Part shown: positions 18,742-27,625 of the stretch, one piece after another | Position numbering within the stretch: the stretch's first letter is position 1 | Layout: the number at the start of each line of letters is the position of its first letter | Source: Rhodococcus koreensis | GTDB taxonomy: Bacteria > Actinomycetota > Actinomycetes > Mycobacteriales > Mycobacteriaceae | Direction of reading: 5' to 3' | DNA length: 64,000 bases | NCBI RefSeq assembly: GCF_900105905.1 | Contig: NZ_FNSV01000005.1 | Coordinates: 6,138,001 to 6,202,000 of the forward strand | Translations under genes and position numbers: made by a program | Notes under the pieces: generated by a model | The model's database searches: none | What the model saw: the letters and a program-made list of their open reading frames with translations, nothing else | What the model was told of the DNA's origin: nothing

Positions 18742-19881
18742 CTACGAGCGATTCGACGTTCCCGGACCCCCGACGAGCCTTCCCAGCGCGAGGCCGACGT
18801 GCAACTCCAAGCGGTCCTGGCCGATCGACAGATCCAGCGTCGTGAGTTCCTGAATTCGACGTAGCCGGTAGTAGAGGGTCTGCCGATGAATGCTCAGAGC
18901 ATCGGTCGTCGCGGCAATGTCGCCACCATTGTCGAAGAAGGTCTCCGCGGTGGAGAGAAGGTCTCGGTTCCGGTGCTCGAACAGCGCCCTGACCGCAGGG
19001 GTGATGACCGCTTCGGCGATGAGCTCCGCGGATGCGATTGCGGCCAGCCGATACACGCCGAGCTGATCCCAGTACGCCACCGGCCCCTTGGAGGGCTCGA
19101 ACGCAATGACGTCGAGGCACAGCCTTGCCTGCCGCCAACTCTTCCTGGCATCCCGAAGGTCCGAGTAGGTTCCCCCGACTCCGACGACGCTTCCCTCGGC
19201 GGTGTAGCTGTCGACAGCTGAGCGAAGTGCAGCCGATGATGAATCACGGTGCGTTACAAATACTGCCGTGAGTCGTCCCATCGGCACCGCGGTGACGCCC
19301 GGCCGTCGATCGATCGCGTCGTGGTCCGTTGCGAGCATCGTGAATTCGGCGTCGGACACGTCGCCCGACGCCCGGAGATGCTCGGCGGCAGCCGAAGACC
19401 TGTCCGGATCGCCTTCGAGCAGGTCCGCAAACGCCCCTGCCAGGTGTCCGTTCCCCGATGCGTCGGCGGCGAGCAGCGCGCCCGCCTGGGCCGCGAGCGG
19501 CATCAATTCTTCGAGTTCATGGTCGGAGATCGATGCGTCGTCGTCCGGCAGGACGAACAAGAACCCGTACGTTTTTCCTCCGTGCCGGACGGGGAGGCAG
19601 ATTCGTGCCTTCGAGCCGGTATTCCTGTTCGCCGGTGTTCGAACCGGCCTGGTGGCGTAGGTGATTCCGCAATCGACGATCCAGTTGCGGGTGTCCGCAT
19701 CGGTCGCTTGCCTGACGACCGACTGTGAGTGATCTTGTGACATTGCGATCGACCGGGCACTGTACGCGATCATCTCGAAATCGCTGTCGAGCAGCACTAC
19801 GGACGCCCCCAGGTGCCGGCGCGTGCGTGCCATGAAGTCGTCGACGCTCGCAATGGCAGCACCCCGGCCGATCTGATTCAT
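18742..19881 (-). CDS. PucR-family transcriptional regulator
   Basis: This 379-residue regulator has an N-terminal GAF-like sensory part (LLDSDFEMIAYSARS, LPVRHGGKTYGFLFV), a degenerate central cyclase-like domain and the C-terminal HTH_30 typical of PucR/CdaR activators (TAETFFDNGGDIAATTDALS then HRQTLYYRLRRIQELT). It reads divergently from the amino acid permease at 20149, with a 267-base shared promoter, so that permease is its most likely target. ATG 19881 is the first start. Proteins of this family usually answer to the substrate of the neighbouring catabolic gene. Confidence 0.85.
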   Translation of the reverse strand: MNQIGRGAAIASVDDFMARTRRHLGASVVLLDSDFEMIAYSARSIAMSQDHSQSVVRQATDADTRNWIVDCGITYATRPVRTPANRNTGSKARICLPVRHGGKTYGFLFVLPDDDASISDHELEELMPLAAQAGALLAADASGNGHLAGAFADLLEGDPDRSSAAAEHLRASGDVSDAEFTMLATDHDAIDRRPGVTAVPMGRLTAVFVTHRDSSSAALRSAVDSYTAEGSVVGVGGTYSDLRDARKSWRQARLCLDVIAFEPSKGPVAYWDQLGVYRLAAIASAELIAEAVITPAVRALFEHRNRDLLSTAETFFDNGGDIAATTDALSIHRQTLYYRLRRIQELTTLDLSIGQDRLELHVGLALGRLVGGPGTSNRS

Positions 19882-20148
19882 AACTAATATATTAACATGC
19901 GGCCAGTTTGTTGATCATCCATATGTCTGACGTACACCTGCATACTTCTGGCATCTGTCGATAGTCGCGGAGCACCTCGGGGGTGTTATATGGATCACAT
20001 CCAGACACGGGACGTGATCATCGCCTGGGCGGGTGCGTTGCTGCCGCCAGGTTTGATCGAAGTCGTTGGGCGAGTAGAAGTCTCGCTCGGCGGACGCGGA
20101 CAGACCTCCCCGCGTCCACGTGTGTCGAATCGATCGTGAGAGCTGCCG
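19882..20148. promoter_or_regulatory. Divergent promoter region between PucR regulator and permease
   Basis: No gene is seen. An AT-rich stretch lies right before the regulator start (about 19882-19902). TGGAT-CAC-ATCCA, a perfect 5-base-arm inverted repeat, lies at 19991-20003, 146 bases before the permease start, and is a possible PucR operator. Confidence 0.4.
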
Positions 20149-21603
20149 ATGTCTGATTTGGATAAGAACCCGTCACCCGCCCTGCAGAAGAGCCTCAAGC
20201 AACGTCACCTGACGATGATTGCTATCGGCGGCGTCATCGGCGCCGGACTGTTCGTCGGTTCCAGCGCGCTGCTGAACTCCTCGGGCCCCGCGGCAATCTT
20301 CTCCTACGCGATCACCGGTCTCGTAGTCATTCTGGTCATGCGCATGCTCGGCGAAATGGCCGTGGCAGACCCGTCGACGGGGTCCTTTGCCGGATACGCG
20401 CGTAAGGCGTTCGGACACCGCGCGGGTTTCACCACCGGGTGGCTGTACTGGTTCTTCTGGGTAGTCGTCGCCGGGGCCGAGGCCGTGATCGGCGGAAAAC
20501 TCCTGCAGCGGTGGATAGATCTCCCCTCGTGGCCCATGGCGGCGGCGTTGCTGCTCGCCATGGTCGCCACCAACCTTCGGTCGGTGCGCAATTTCGGTGA
20601 GTTCGAGTACTGGTTCGCCGGCATCAAGGTCGCCGCGATCATCGCGTTCCTCGCAATCGGGGCGTGCTTCGTGGTGGGCCTGTGGCCGGGGCACAGCGCG
20701 GACGTCTCCAACCTGACCGATCACGGGGGATTCGCACCGAACGGATGGACGGTCGTTCTCTCCGGTGTCGTCGTCGCGGTCTTCTCCATGGTCGGTCCCG
20801 AGATCGCCACGATCGCGGCGGCAGAGTCCGAAGAACCCGAGAAGTCGGTTGCCAAGGCCGCGAACTCCGTGATCGGCCGTGTCGGAGTGTTCTATCTCGG
20901 CTCCGTGCTTCTCCTGGCGATCATCGTCCCCTGGACTTCCATCAAGGTCGGCCAGTCGCCCTTCGTCGACGCCTTGAACGTCATGGGTATCCCGGGCGGC
21001 CCGGACATCATGAACGCGGTGGTCCTGGTTGCGGTGCTGTCCTGCCTGAATTCGAGTCTCTACACCGCCTCGCGCATGATGTTCGTGCTGGCCAATCAGG
21101 GCGACGCACCGCGTTCGGTCGCTCGGGTGGACAAGAACGGAGTTCCCCGCGGGGCGCTGCTGGCCGCGTTGTGCGTCGGGCTGGGCTGCGTTGCGCTCGA
21201 CTACTTCTCGCCGACGACGGCGTTCGCGTTCATCGTCAACGCGTCGGGCGCCACCATCTTGATGGTCTACCTGATGATCGCGCTCTCCCAGATCAAACTC
21301 CGGTCAATGCTCGGCCGGGAGAAGGCCCGCGAACTCCGCTTCAAGATGTGGCTCTTCCCGTACCTCTCGATCCTCGGGGTCGTCGGTATCCTCGCGGTCT
21401 TGATCTCGATGTTCTTCGTCGAATCCACGCGATCGCAGATCTCCCTCAGCCTGGGTGCCCTCGCCGTCACCCTGATCGCATACCAGGCTCGGCGCAAGTT
21501 CGGCCCCGGGCGTACGCCGGCCGGTTCCGTCGAAGGCGGAAACATCGATAAGGAACCAGACTTCGACACCGAGGCGTCGTACGCGCTGCCGAGCGACCGG
21601 TAG
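20149..21603 (+). CDS. Amino acid permease (APC family, GABA permease-like)
   Basis: This 484-residue carrier has 12 predicted helices. It begins with the consensus TMIAIGGVIGAGLFVGSS of amino-acid/GABA proton symporters and contains MGELAV-like RMLGEMAVADPSTGSF and FSMVGPEIATIAAAESEEP. The hydrophilic C-terminal tail is normal for the GabP/AnsP group. It is transcribed away from the PucR regulator. Given the aminobutyraldehyde-type dehydrogenase nearby, GABA or a related omega-amino acid is a reasonable substrate, but this is an inference. Confidence 0.87.
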   Translation: MSDLDKNPSPALQKSLKQRHLTMIAIGGVIGAGLFVGSSALLNSSGPAAIFSYAITGLVVILVMRMLGEMAVADPSTGSFAGYARKAFGHRAGFTTGWLYWFFWVVVAGAEAVIGGKLLQRWIDLPSWPMAAALLLAMVATNLRSVRNFGEFEYWFAGIKVAAIIAFLAIGACFVVGLWPGHSADVSNLTDHGGFAPNGWTVVLSGVVVAVFSMVGPEIATIAAAESEEPEKSVAKAANSVIGRVGVFYLGSVLLLAIIVPWTSIKVGQSPFVDALNVMGIPGGPDIMNAVVLVAVLSCLNSSLYTASRMMFVLANQGDAPRSVARVDKNGVPRGALLAALCVGLGCVALDYFSPTTAFAFIVNASGATILMVYLMIALSQIKLRSMLGREKARELRFKMWLFPYLSILGVVGILAVLISMFFVESTRSQISLSLGALAVTLIAYQARRKFGPGRTPAGSVEGGNIDKEPDFDTEASYALPSDR

Positions 21604-21614
21604 TCGCGGGATTC

Positions 21615-21647
21615 CTCTGGGCCGGAGCACGCTGCTCCGGCCCAGAG
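21615..21647. terminator. Strong hairpin terminator after the amino acid permease
   Basis: CTCTGGGCCGGAGCA (21615-21629) and TGCTCCGGCCCAGAG (21633-21647) form a perfect 15-bp stem with a 3-base loop, 12 bases after the permease stop and 21 bases before the convergent WhiB stop. It probably acts in both directions. Confidence 0.85.
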
Positions 21648-21668
21648 ACATGCGCTACGTGACCCCGC

Positions 21669-22064
21669 CTAGTCTGCTGCGTCCCCGGAACGCTCTTGCC
21701 GTCCGGGCCTCGGATGGCGGGAGGAAACGGTCAGACGTCGTGCGGCGCTTCCGGTTGCGGTGCTCGTTCCGGGCTGCTGCCGCGGCGTGCGGGCGGTCGA
21801 GAATCGGCGATCGGCCTCGGTCGCGCCGCCCCAGATCCCGTACGGCTCACGAACTGTCTGGGCGTACGTGTGGCACTCGGTCACGACCGGGCAGGAGTGA
21901 CAGATCTGGGTGACGAACTCTTCGCGATAGCGTCGAGCCTGCCGTGTTTCGCCGTCGGGGGAGAAGAACAGGTCGGTGTCCATGTCTCGGCAGCGGGCAT
22001 GCAACTGCCAGTCCCACATCTCCGTCGAGGGTGCGTACGGGTGCGCTGTCAGAGACGCGCTCAT
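21669..22064 (-). CDS. WhiB-family iron-sulfur transcription factor
   Basis: This 131-residue WhiB-like protein has four cluster cysteines at 25, 55, 58 and 64 (RCRDM, CHSCPVVTEC). The turn GIWGG (77-81) interacts with the sigma factor, and a basic C-terminal tail is probably DNA-binding. Such actinobacteria-specific proteins bind [4Fe-4S] and modulate transcription with SigA in answer to redox or NO. The tail of about 45 residues after the turn is long and low-complexity. It is divergent from the GntR gene at 22225. Nothing shows a direct role in amine metabolism. Confidence 0.9.
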   Translation of the reverse strand: MSASLTAHPYAPSTEMWDWQLHARCRDMDTDLFFSPDGETRQARRYREEFVTQICHSCPVVTECHTYAQTVREPYGIWGGATEADRRFSTARTPRQQPGTSTATGSAARRLTVSSRHPRPGRQERSGDAAD

Positions 22065-22137
22065 GACTTCTCCGCTTCTATCCGGTCTTTCACGCTATCG
22101 ATGACCGTAGCCGGGATCACACCCACCCGTCAATAGA

Positions 22138-22154
22138 TTGGATCTGTGATCACA
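22138..22154. promoter_or_regulatory. Probable GntR operator (one good half-site)
   Basis: TTGGATC-TGT-GATCACA matches the palindrome TGTRATC-N3-GATYACA fully in the right arm and 5 of 7 bases in the left arm. It lies in the divergent promoter of the WhiB and GntR genes, 71 bases before the GntR start, consistent with autoregulation. Confidence 0.5.
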
Positions 22155-22224
22155 ACAAATGCTAGGGTGGCTGTAAGCGTCGGTGACCTCTCTCCGGCGA
22201 TCTCGCCACAACTCGGAGGTCCTC

Positions 22225-22935
22225 ATGGGCAGGCCGAATACTCTCGTTCTGCGGGAGATGAAAACGACTCCACCGCACAGTTCTTCGTCGAACTTGCTTG
22301 CGGACCGGGTATACGAGACCCTGCGCGGGCACATCGCGCAGGGTCACTGGGCGCCGGGGACGCAGCTACGGATCCGGGAGGTCGCCGCATTGGTGGGCAC
22401 CAGCGTGATGCCGGTCCGGGAGGCGTTCCGGCGGCTCGAGCAGGCGGGTCTGATCGTCACGGAGCCCTACCGGGGAGCGTCGGTGCGGGAGTTGAGTATC
22501 GACGAACTCGAATACGTGTACGACGTGCGCATCATGCTCGAGCCCGATGCCGCGCGCCGGGGCGCCGTCCTGGCCGACGACGCGGCCGTCGAGACGATGA
22601 GACAGCACTGGCGGCTGCTGGAGAGCGCGGCTGCGCACGGCGACATCGCAGGAGCCGTTGCTCAGGACGAACTGCTGCTGTCGGCGTTGTTCTCCGCGGG
22701 AAACAACCCGGTTCTCACCGGGCTGATCCAGGGCATGTGGGACACCTGCCGCCCCTACAAGAACCTCTGGGTGCGCGACGCCGTCGGGCACGGACTGTCC
22801 CGGTGGAGCTATCTCGCCGACCTCGTCGCTGCCGTCGAAACCCGCGACGGCGACAGCGCATTCCGCATTCTCGAGCACGTGTGCCGCACTTCTCGCTCCA
22901 CCGTGCGCGGAATTCTCGATCCGCTGTCCACCTGA
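22225..22935 (+). CDS. GntR-family (FCD) transcriptional regulator, copy 1
   Basis: This 236-residue regulator has the winged helix LADRVYETLRGHIAQGHW, then REVAALVGTSVMPVREAFRRLEQ, and a helical FCD effector domain from about 90 to the end. Of several in-frame ATGs, 22225 is preferred because GGAGG lies 5 bases upstream. It is a paralogue of the regulator at 24913-25608; both share LVGTSVMPVREA-type recognition helices and so may recognise the same operator. It lies next to the convergent aldehyde dehydrogenase gene, whose promoter carries the shared palindrome. Confidence 0.87.
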   Translation: MGRPNTLVLREMKTTPPHSSSSNLLADRVYETLRGHIAQGHWAPGTQLRIREVAALVGTSVMPVREAFRRLEQAGLIVTEPYRGASVRELSIDELEYVYDVRIMLEPDAARRGAVLADDAAVETMRQHWRLLESAAAHGDIAGAVAQDELLLSALFSAGNNPVLTGLIQGMWDTCRPYKNLWVRDAVGHGLSRWSYLADLVAAVETRDGDSAFRILEHVCRTSRSTVRGILDPLST

Positions 22936-23082
22936 TTTTCCGAGCACATCGACGGACCGCCACGGGATTTCACCGCTGGAACCCGGATCCAGGCACGAGC
23001 GTGCCGCCCACACGGATGACCGTATGGGCGGCATGGCAGGACTCGATCGGCACCGTCGACGTCGGTTCGTGGTGCGATCGAA

Positions 23083-24594
23083 TCAGCGACTGTGGTTGTG
23101 CATGACGTGCTTGGTGCGGGAGTAGTCGTCGAGGGCGTAGATCGACAGGTCGCGGCCGTAACCGGAACCCTTGAATCCACCCCACGGGACCTCGTTGGCC
23201 AGCACCAGGTGTGAATTGACCCAGACGGTACCGGAATCCAGCCGCGCAGCGATGTCGTGACTGCGGCGCGCGTTCTCGGTCCAGACCGACGCGGACAGGC
23301 CGACGGGTACGTCGTTGGCGCGGCGCACGGCCTCGTCCTCGTCGGTGAAGGTCTCGACGGTGACGACGGGTCCGAAGATCTCCTCACGGGAGCACTCGGC
23401 GCCGTCGGGGACGTCGACGAGCACCGTCGGTGCCACGAAGTAGCCGGTACCGGCCAGTGCCGTTCCGCCGATGGCGACCCGGATGCCCTGCTGGGCGGCG
23501 CGATCGAGGTATCCGACGACGCGATCGAAATGAGCCTTGGAGACCAGGGGCCCGATCTCGATGTCGTCCCCGGAGCCGGGTTCGCCGATGGCGAGTTCGC
23601 GGACCTGAGCGACGAAGAGTTCGACGAACTTGTCGGCGACCGACTCGTGGACCAGGACGCGGCACGCCGCGCCGCATTCCTGCCCGGAATTCCAGAAGCT
23701 CGCGACCCGCAGCGATTCAGCTGCCTCCTCGAGGTTGGCGTCGGCGAAGATCACGACCGGCGCCTTGCCGCCGAGTTCGAGGTGGACCCGCTTGAGGGTC
23801 TCGGCGGCGCCGCGGGCGACGGCGCGGCCACTGCCCACCGACCCGGTGAGGGCGATCATGTCCACGTCCGGGTGCTCGGCGAGCCGGGCGCCGACGACCG
23901 AGCCGCGGCCGGTGACCACGTTCAGCACTCCGGCGGGCAGCAGGTCGGCGACGAGTTCGGCGAACTTCAGGGTTGTCAGCGGGGTCTGCTCCGACGGCTT
24001 GATCACCAGGGTGTTGCCGGCTGCGAGGATGGGGGCGATCTTCCAGGCGGCCATCAGCAGGGGGTAGTTCCACGGGGTGACCACTCCGACCACTCCGAGG
24101 GGTTCGCGCAGGATCACCGACAGGTGGTTCTCGACGTAGTCGCCGGCGGCCATGGACGTGGTCGCGCGCAGAGCGCCGGCCATGAAGCGGAAGGTGTCGA
24201 TGGTGCCGTCGACGTCGTCACGGGAGACGGCCAGGGGCTTTCCTGCGTTCGCGGATTCGAGCCGGGCGAGCAGGTCGGCGTTGGCTGCGAGCCGGTCGGC
24301 GATCTTGTGCAGCACCTCCGACCGCTCCTTGGGTACCACGCGTGCCCAGGCTTCCGCGGCCGCTGCGGCGGCGCTCACCGCACGGTCGACGTCCGCGGTG
24401 GTGCCTTGCGGGATCTGGGCGATGACGTTCTCCGCGCTGGGGTCGATCACATCGAACACGTCGCCGGGAGCAGCATCGTCGAAGGCGCCGTCGACGAAAT
24501 GCGAGGTAGGGGGAAGATCGGCCGCCGTGATCAGCGGCGCCGAGCCGGGTGCACGGCGTACCGTCACGTCCTCGACGGGAGTAGAGATGGACAT
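23083..24594 (-). CDS. Aldehyde dehydrogenase (gamma-aminobutyraldehyde dehydrogenase-like)
   Basis: This 503-residue NAD(P)-dependent aldehyde dehydrogenase shows the coenzyme segment PWNYPLLMAAWKIAPILAAGN, the glutamate motif LELGGKAP and the catalytic cysteine in NSGQECGAACRV. The C-terminal VPWGGFKGSGYGRDLS with YSRTKHVM fits the betaine-aldehyde/aminobutyraldehyde branch. ATG 24594 is chosen because GGAGG lies 8 bases upstream; the frame stays open further out. It would oxidise the aldehyde left by the amine oxidase at 15932, for example 4-aminobutanal to GABA. Its promoter carries the palindrome at 24760-24776 and it is divergent from GntR copy 2. Confidence 0.85.
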   Translation of the reverse strand: MSISTPVEDVTVRRAPGSAPLITAADLPPTSHFVDGAFDDAAPGDVFDVIDPSAENVIAQIPQGTTADVDRAVSAAAAAAEAWARVVPKERSEVLHKIADRLAANADLLARLESANAGKPLAVSRDDVDGTIDTFRFMAGALRATTSMAAGDYVENHLSVILREPLGVVGVVTPWNYPLLMAAWKIAPILAAGNTLVIKPSEQTPLTTLKFAELVADLLPAGVLNVVTGRGSVVGARLAEHPDVDMIALTGSVGSGRAVARGAAETLKRVHLELGGKAPVVIFADANLEEAAESLRVASFWNSGQECGAACRVLVHESVADKFVELFVAQVRELAIGEPGSGDDIEIGPLVSKAHFDRVVGYLDRAAQQGIRVAIGGTALAGTGYFVAPTVLVDVPDGAECSREEIFGPVVTVETFTDEDEAVRRANDVPVGLSASVWTENARRSHDIAARLDSGTVWVNSHLVLANEVPWGGFKGSGYGRDLSIYALDDYSRTKHVMHNHSR

Positions 24595-24759
24595 CAGAGG
24601 TACCTCCATGATCGTGGAACTCGAGCTGCAGGCCCGGTCCGTTGTGGATCCCGGGCCGATTACGGCGGGCATGAATAGTGCGGGTGCAATGGCGTGTATT
24701 CGGGGATCGCCTGAGGTGGGCGTGCTGCTGCGGCGTCTGCGTCTTGCACCAGACTAAAA

Positions 24760-24776
24760 TGTAATCACAGATCACA
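24760..24776. promoter_or_regulatory. GntR-type operator upstream of the aldehyde dehydrogenase
   Basis: TGTAATC-ACA-GATCACA is a 17-bp palindrome with matching arms TGTRATC/GATYACA. It lies 166 bases before the dehydrogenase start. A 20-base core TGTAATCACAGATCACACAA occurs exactly, inverted, in front of the MFS carrier at 26037 (25786-25805). Confidence 0.75.
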
Positions 24777-24788
24777 CAAGGGTGAGGC

Positions 24789-24810
24789 TGTTTTCGGTCG
24801 CCCGAAAACA
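24789..24810. promoter_or_regulatory. Perfect inverted repeat next to the operator
   Basis: TGTTTTCGG (24789-24797) and CCGAAAACA (24802-24810) are perfect 9-base arms around TCGC. It lies 12 bases from the 17-bp palindrome in the 318-base divergent gap between the aldehyde dehydrogenase and GntR copy 2. It could be a second operator or a short terminator-like hairpin. Confidence 0.45.
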
Positions 24811-24897
24811 CCCGGAAAGCGCCATGTGCTGCTGCTGCTCCGACAGCGCGTATTACCGATCAGAGGTCGCCGGCCGCCGGGGGAGGTCCGATCGCCG

Positions 24898-24921
24898 GTT
24901 AATATGTGATCTGTGGTCATG
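24898..24921 (+). promoter_or_regulatory. Leaderless promoter with operator overlapping the GntR copy 2 start
   Basis: TTAATAT at 24898-24904 resembles a -10 element only about 8 bases before GTG 24913, and there is no ribosome site close to the start. This suggests a leaderless message. TGTGATC-TGT-GGTCATG (24905-24921) matches the shared palindrome in the left arm and partly in the right, and covers the start codon. Confidence 0.55.
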
Positions 24922-25608
24922 TCCAAGCGCGCTGAGCCGACACTTCTGACCGATCAGGTCTACTCGATGATTCACGAGTCGATCATGAACGGTGATCTGC
25001 CTGCCGGTGCCCGCCTGCGCGTGCGTGATCTCGCCGAGCAGGTGGGAACCAGCGTGATGCCGGTGCGCGAGGCGATCCGCCGACTCGAGGAAGCCGGCCT
25101 GGCCGAACGCGTGCCCCACCGGGGGGCGGTGGTCAAAGGCCTGACCCTCGCCGAGTTGGTGCACGTCTACGACGTGCGCCGGCTGCTCGAGGTGGAGGCC
25201 GCCCGGCTCGGCGCACAGCGGATCAGCGCCGAGGACTGCGACCGGATGCAAGCCGAGTTCACGCTGATGCGCGCCGCCGTCGACGAGGGACGCGTGGTCG
25301 CCCTTCTCGACCACGACGAGGCCCTGTTGTCGATCCTGTACGAGGCCGCCGCGAATCCTGTTCTTCTGCAGACGATCCGCAACCTGTGGAACCACTGCCG
25401 GGCCTACAAGATCGTGGGCGCGCAGGGAAGCCTGGACTCCGGGGGAGACGACCCGCTGTGGCGATTCCAGGAGCGCCTCGTTGCTGCTGCCCGGGATCGC
25501 TCGGGTGAATCCGCGGCCGCGGTCAACGAGGAATCGCTCCTCGACGCGACCGACCGCATCAAAGCGCTCCTGGCGACCGAGCAGGCCGCGTCGGCAGACG
25601 CCGGCTAG
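24913..25608 (+). CDS. GntR-family (FCD) transcriptional regulator, copy 2
   Basis: This 231-residue regulator has the winged helix LLTDQVYSMIHESIMNGDL, then DLAEQVGTSVMPVREAIRRLEE, followed by an FCD domain. It is paralogous to the regulator at 22225. The start is GTG 24913 or ATG 24919, both inside the operator-like sequence, so repression by its own product would be tight. It sits between the aldehyde dehydrogenase (divergent) and MFS copy 2 (downstream), both of which have the 17-bp palindrome in their promoters. It is therefore the strongest candidate for the binder of that site. Confidence 0.87.
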   Translation: MVMSKRAEPTLLTDQVYSMIHESIMNGDLPAGARLRVRDLAEQVGTSVMPVREAIRRLEEAGLAERVPHRGAVVKGLTLAELVHVYDVRRLLEVEAARLGAQRISAEDCDRMQAEFTLMRAAVDEGRVVALLDHDEALLSILYEAAANPVLLQTIRNLWNHCRAYKIVGAQGSLDSGGDDPLWRFQERLVAAARDRSGESAAAVNEESLLDATDRIKALLATEQAASADAG

Positions 25609-26036
25609 CGCGAAACACACCTCTACGCCGTCGGCGCGAATCGCCGTCGAGCAGTGCACCCTCGGGCCGGTATGACCCCCGAGTAACCACGGCCGGAAGG
25701 TCGCGCCGCCGAAGATGGTGGGCCCGCGGCCGGGTGAGCGATCGGCTGTCCCGCTGTGTCATCGGGGTGGAAGCACGCCCGGGGGTTGTGTGATCTGTGA
25801 TTACATATTATTGTTCTGTGACGAGACGCACATCACACCAGCGGGTGCGGGAAGTAGTGAACGAAGCCAGCTCGTATCGCCGGGTCGCCGGCACGGCCTC
25901 GGGTCGAGAATCACGTGTTCTCGAATCGCTATGTGTCTCAACAGGAATTGAATCAACATCCGACCACCTCGATATCGCCACCGAGGAATGCCGCATCAGG
26001 TCCGGGTCGGCACAGTATGTCAACAAGGAGTCCGAG
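25609..26036 (+). promoter_or_regulatory. Promoter region of MFS copy 2 with GntR-type operator
   Basis: This is a 428-base gap with no credible gene. TGTGATC-TGT-GATTACA at 25789-25805 is the exact palindrome also found, inverted, before the aldehyde dehydrogenase, and is followed by AT-rich TATTATTG. It is about 230 bases before the carrier start, so the message has a long leader of unknown function. AAGGAG at 26025-26030 is the ribosome site. Confidence 0.7.
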
Positions 26037-27401
26037 ATGACGACGACCAACCCGTTGGACGACGCGCCACTGTCCACATTTCACAAGAAGTTAGCGGTGT
26101 TCTCCTCGGGAGGGCCGTTCCTCGACGGTTACGCCCTCTCGATCATCGGTGTCGCGATGGTGCAGATCTCGGGCCAGTGGAACCTGTCGTCGGCCGAACA
26201 GGGCCTGATCGCCGCGTCCACGCTGATCGGCATCCTGCTCGGCGCCTTTGCCGGCGGTTGGCTGACCGACCGCTTCGGCCGGGAGGTCCTGTTCACCCTC
26301 GACCTGGTTGCGATCATCGCCTGCTCCGTGGCGCAGTTCTTCGTGGAGGGCGTCGTCTGGTTGATTGTTCTGAGGCTGCTCCTGGGCATGGCCGTGGGTG
26401 CGGACTACCCGATCGCCACGTCACTGATGACGGAGTTCGCGCCGCGTAAGTACCGTGGTCCGTTGCTGGGTGCCTTCGTCACCATGTGGTTCGTCGGAGC
26501 GGCGGCAGCGTACGTCGTCGGCGAGGTCCTGGCGCGAACCGCCGGAGACGACGCGTGGCGTTGGATGCTCGCCAGTGCCGCATTCCCCGCAGTATTGATC
26601 GTCGTGGCCCGGGTCGGCACACCGGAGTCGCCCAGGTGGCTGGTCAGCAAGGGGAAGATCGACAAGGCCAACGAAGTACTGCTCAAGGTCTACGGTCCCG
26701 GTGTCACCGTCGCCGACCTTCCTGCGGACGAAGAGACCAACGTCGGCGTCAAGGAACTCCTCCGCTCCGGCTACGGCAAGCGGATGGCCTTCATCACCCT
26801 CTTCTGGACCTGCTCGGTGGTTCCGTTGTTCGCCGTCTATGCCTTCGCCCCGGCCATCCTCGGTGCCCTCAAACTCGAGGGCGACGCCGCACACATCGGA
26901 TCCGCCGCCATCACCATCCTGTTCATGGTCGGTTGTGTCTTCGCGCTGTTGCTGGTCAACCGGATGGGCCGGCGCCCGCTGCTGATCCACAGCTTCGTGT
27001 GGTCGGGTCTGGCCCTGCTGCTGCTGGGAATCTTCCCCGGAGCGCCGAGCGCGATCATCATGGTACTCTTCGCCGCCTACGCGGTCCTCATCGGCGGCTC
27101 CCAGATCCTGCAGTGGGTGTACCCGAACGAGCTGTTCCCCACCGAAGTCCGCGGTTCCGCAGTCGGATTGGCGTCCTCGCTCAGTCGCATCGGCGCTGCG
27201 ATCGGCACGTTCCTGGTGCCGCTGTCCCTCAGTAGCCTCGGCATCGGCGTCACCATGCTGATCGCTGCCGGCGTCACCCTCTTCGGTGCCGTGATCTCCC
27301 AGATGTGGGCACCCGAGACCCGGGGGCTGTCCCTCTCCGAGAGCGCCGGGCTCGGTCAGACGGCCAAGTCGCCCGCCCCCGCGGAGACGATCTCCGTGTA
27401 G
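26037..27401 (+). CDS. MFS transporter (metabolite:H+ symporter-like), copy 2
   Basis: This 454-residue carrier has 12 helices and is paralogous to 17322-18671 along its whole length. The N-terminus reads MTTTNPLDDAPLSTFHKK in place of MTTINPLDDAPLSRFHKK. Family motifs are GGWLTDRFGREV, RLLLGMAVGADYPIATSL, PESPRWL and GRRPLL. ATG 26037 follows AAGGAG by 6 bases. A strong hairpin follows the stop. It is controlled by the palindrome at 25789-25805 and so joins the aldehyde dehydrogenase and exporter in one regulon. Substrate unknown; amine or amino-acid derived compounds fit the context. Confidence 0.86.
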   Translation: MTTTNPLDDAPLSTFHKKLAVFSSGGPFLDGYALSIIGVAMVQISGQWNLSSAEQGLIAASTLIGILLGAFAGGWLTDRFGREVLFTLDLVAIIACSVAQFFVEGVVWLIVLRLLLGMAVGADYPIATSLMTEFAPRKYRGPLLGAFVTMWFVGAAAAYVVGEVLARTAGDDAWRWMLASAAFPAVLIVVARVGTPESPRWLVSKGKIDKANEVLLKVYGPGVTVADLPADEETNVGVKELLRSGYGKRMAFITLFWTCSVVPLFAVYAFAPAILGALKLEGDAAHIGSAAITILFMVGCVFALLLVNRMGRRPLLIHSFVWSGLALLLLGIFPGAPSAIIMVLFAAYAVLIGGSQILQWVYPNELFPTEVRGSAVGLASSLSRIGAAIGTFLVPLSLSSLGIGVTMLIAAGVTLFGAVISQMWAPETRGLSLSESAGLGQTAKSPAPAETISV

Positions 27402-27420
27402 CAGAACCCCGGCACTATTC

Positions 27421-27457
27421 GAGAACCGTGTCCTTCGCTTCGAAGGACACGGTTCTC
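27421..27457 (+). terminator. Strong hairpin terminator after MFS copy 2
   Basis: GAGAACCGTGTCCTTCG (27421-27437) and CGAAGGACACGGTTCTC (27441-27457) form a perfect 17-bp stem with a 3-base loop, 20 bases after the carrier stop. Confidence 0.9.
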
Positions 27458-27625
27458 GTGTGCCTCATGGACTTTCCCGGCAGTGCCGCACCGTACAGGC
27501 CGGCACTCGACCGGCGAACGCTTGCTGCGGGATTCGGTGTCTCTGCGGTGACAGGGCATACGGCACCACTCCGACGGTCAACTTGCGAGCAGTCGGGAAG
27601 GCCTATCGCTTCGCCCTGACGACCA

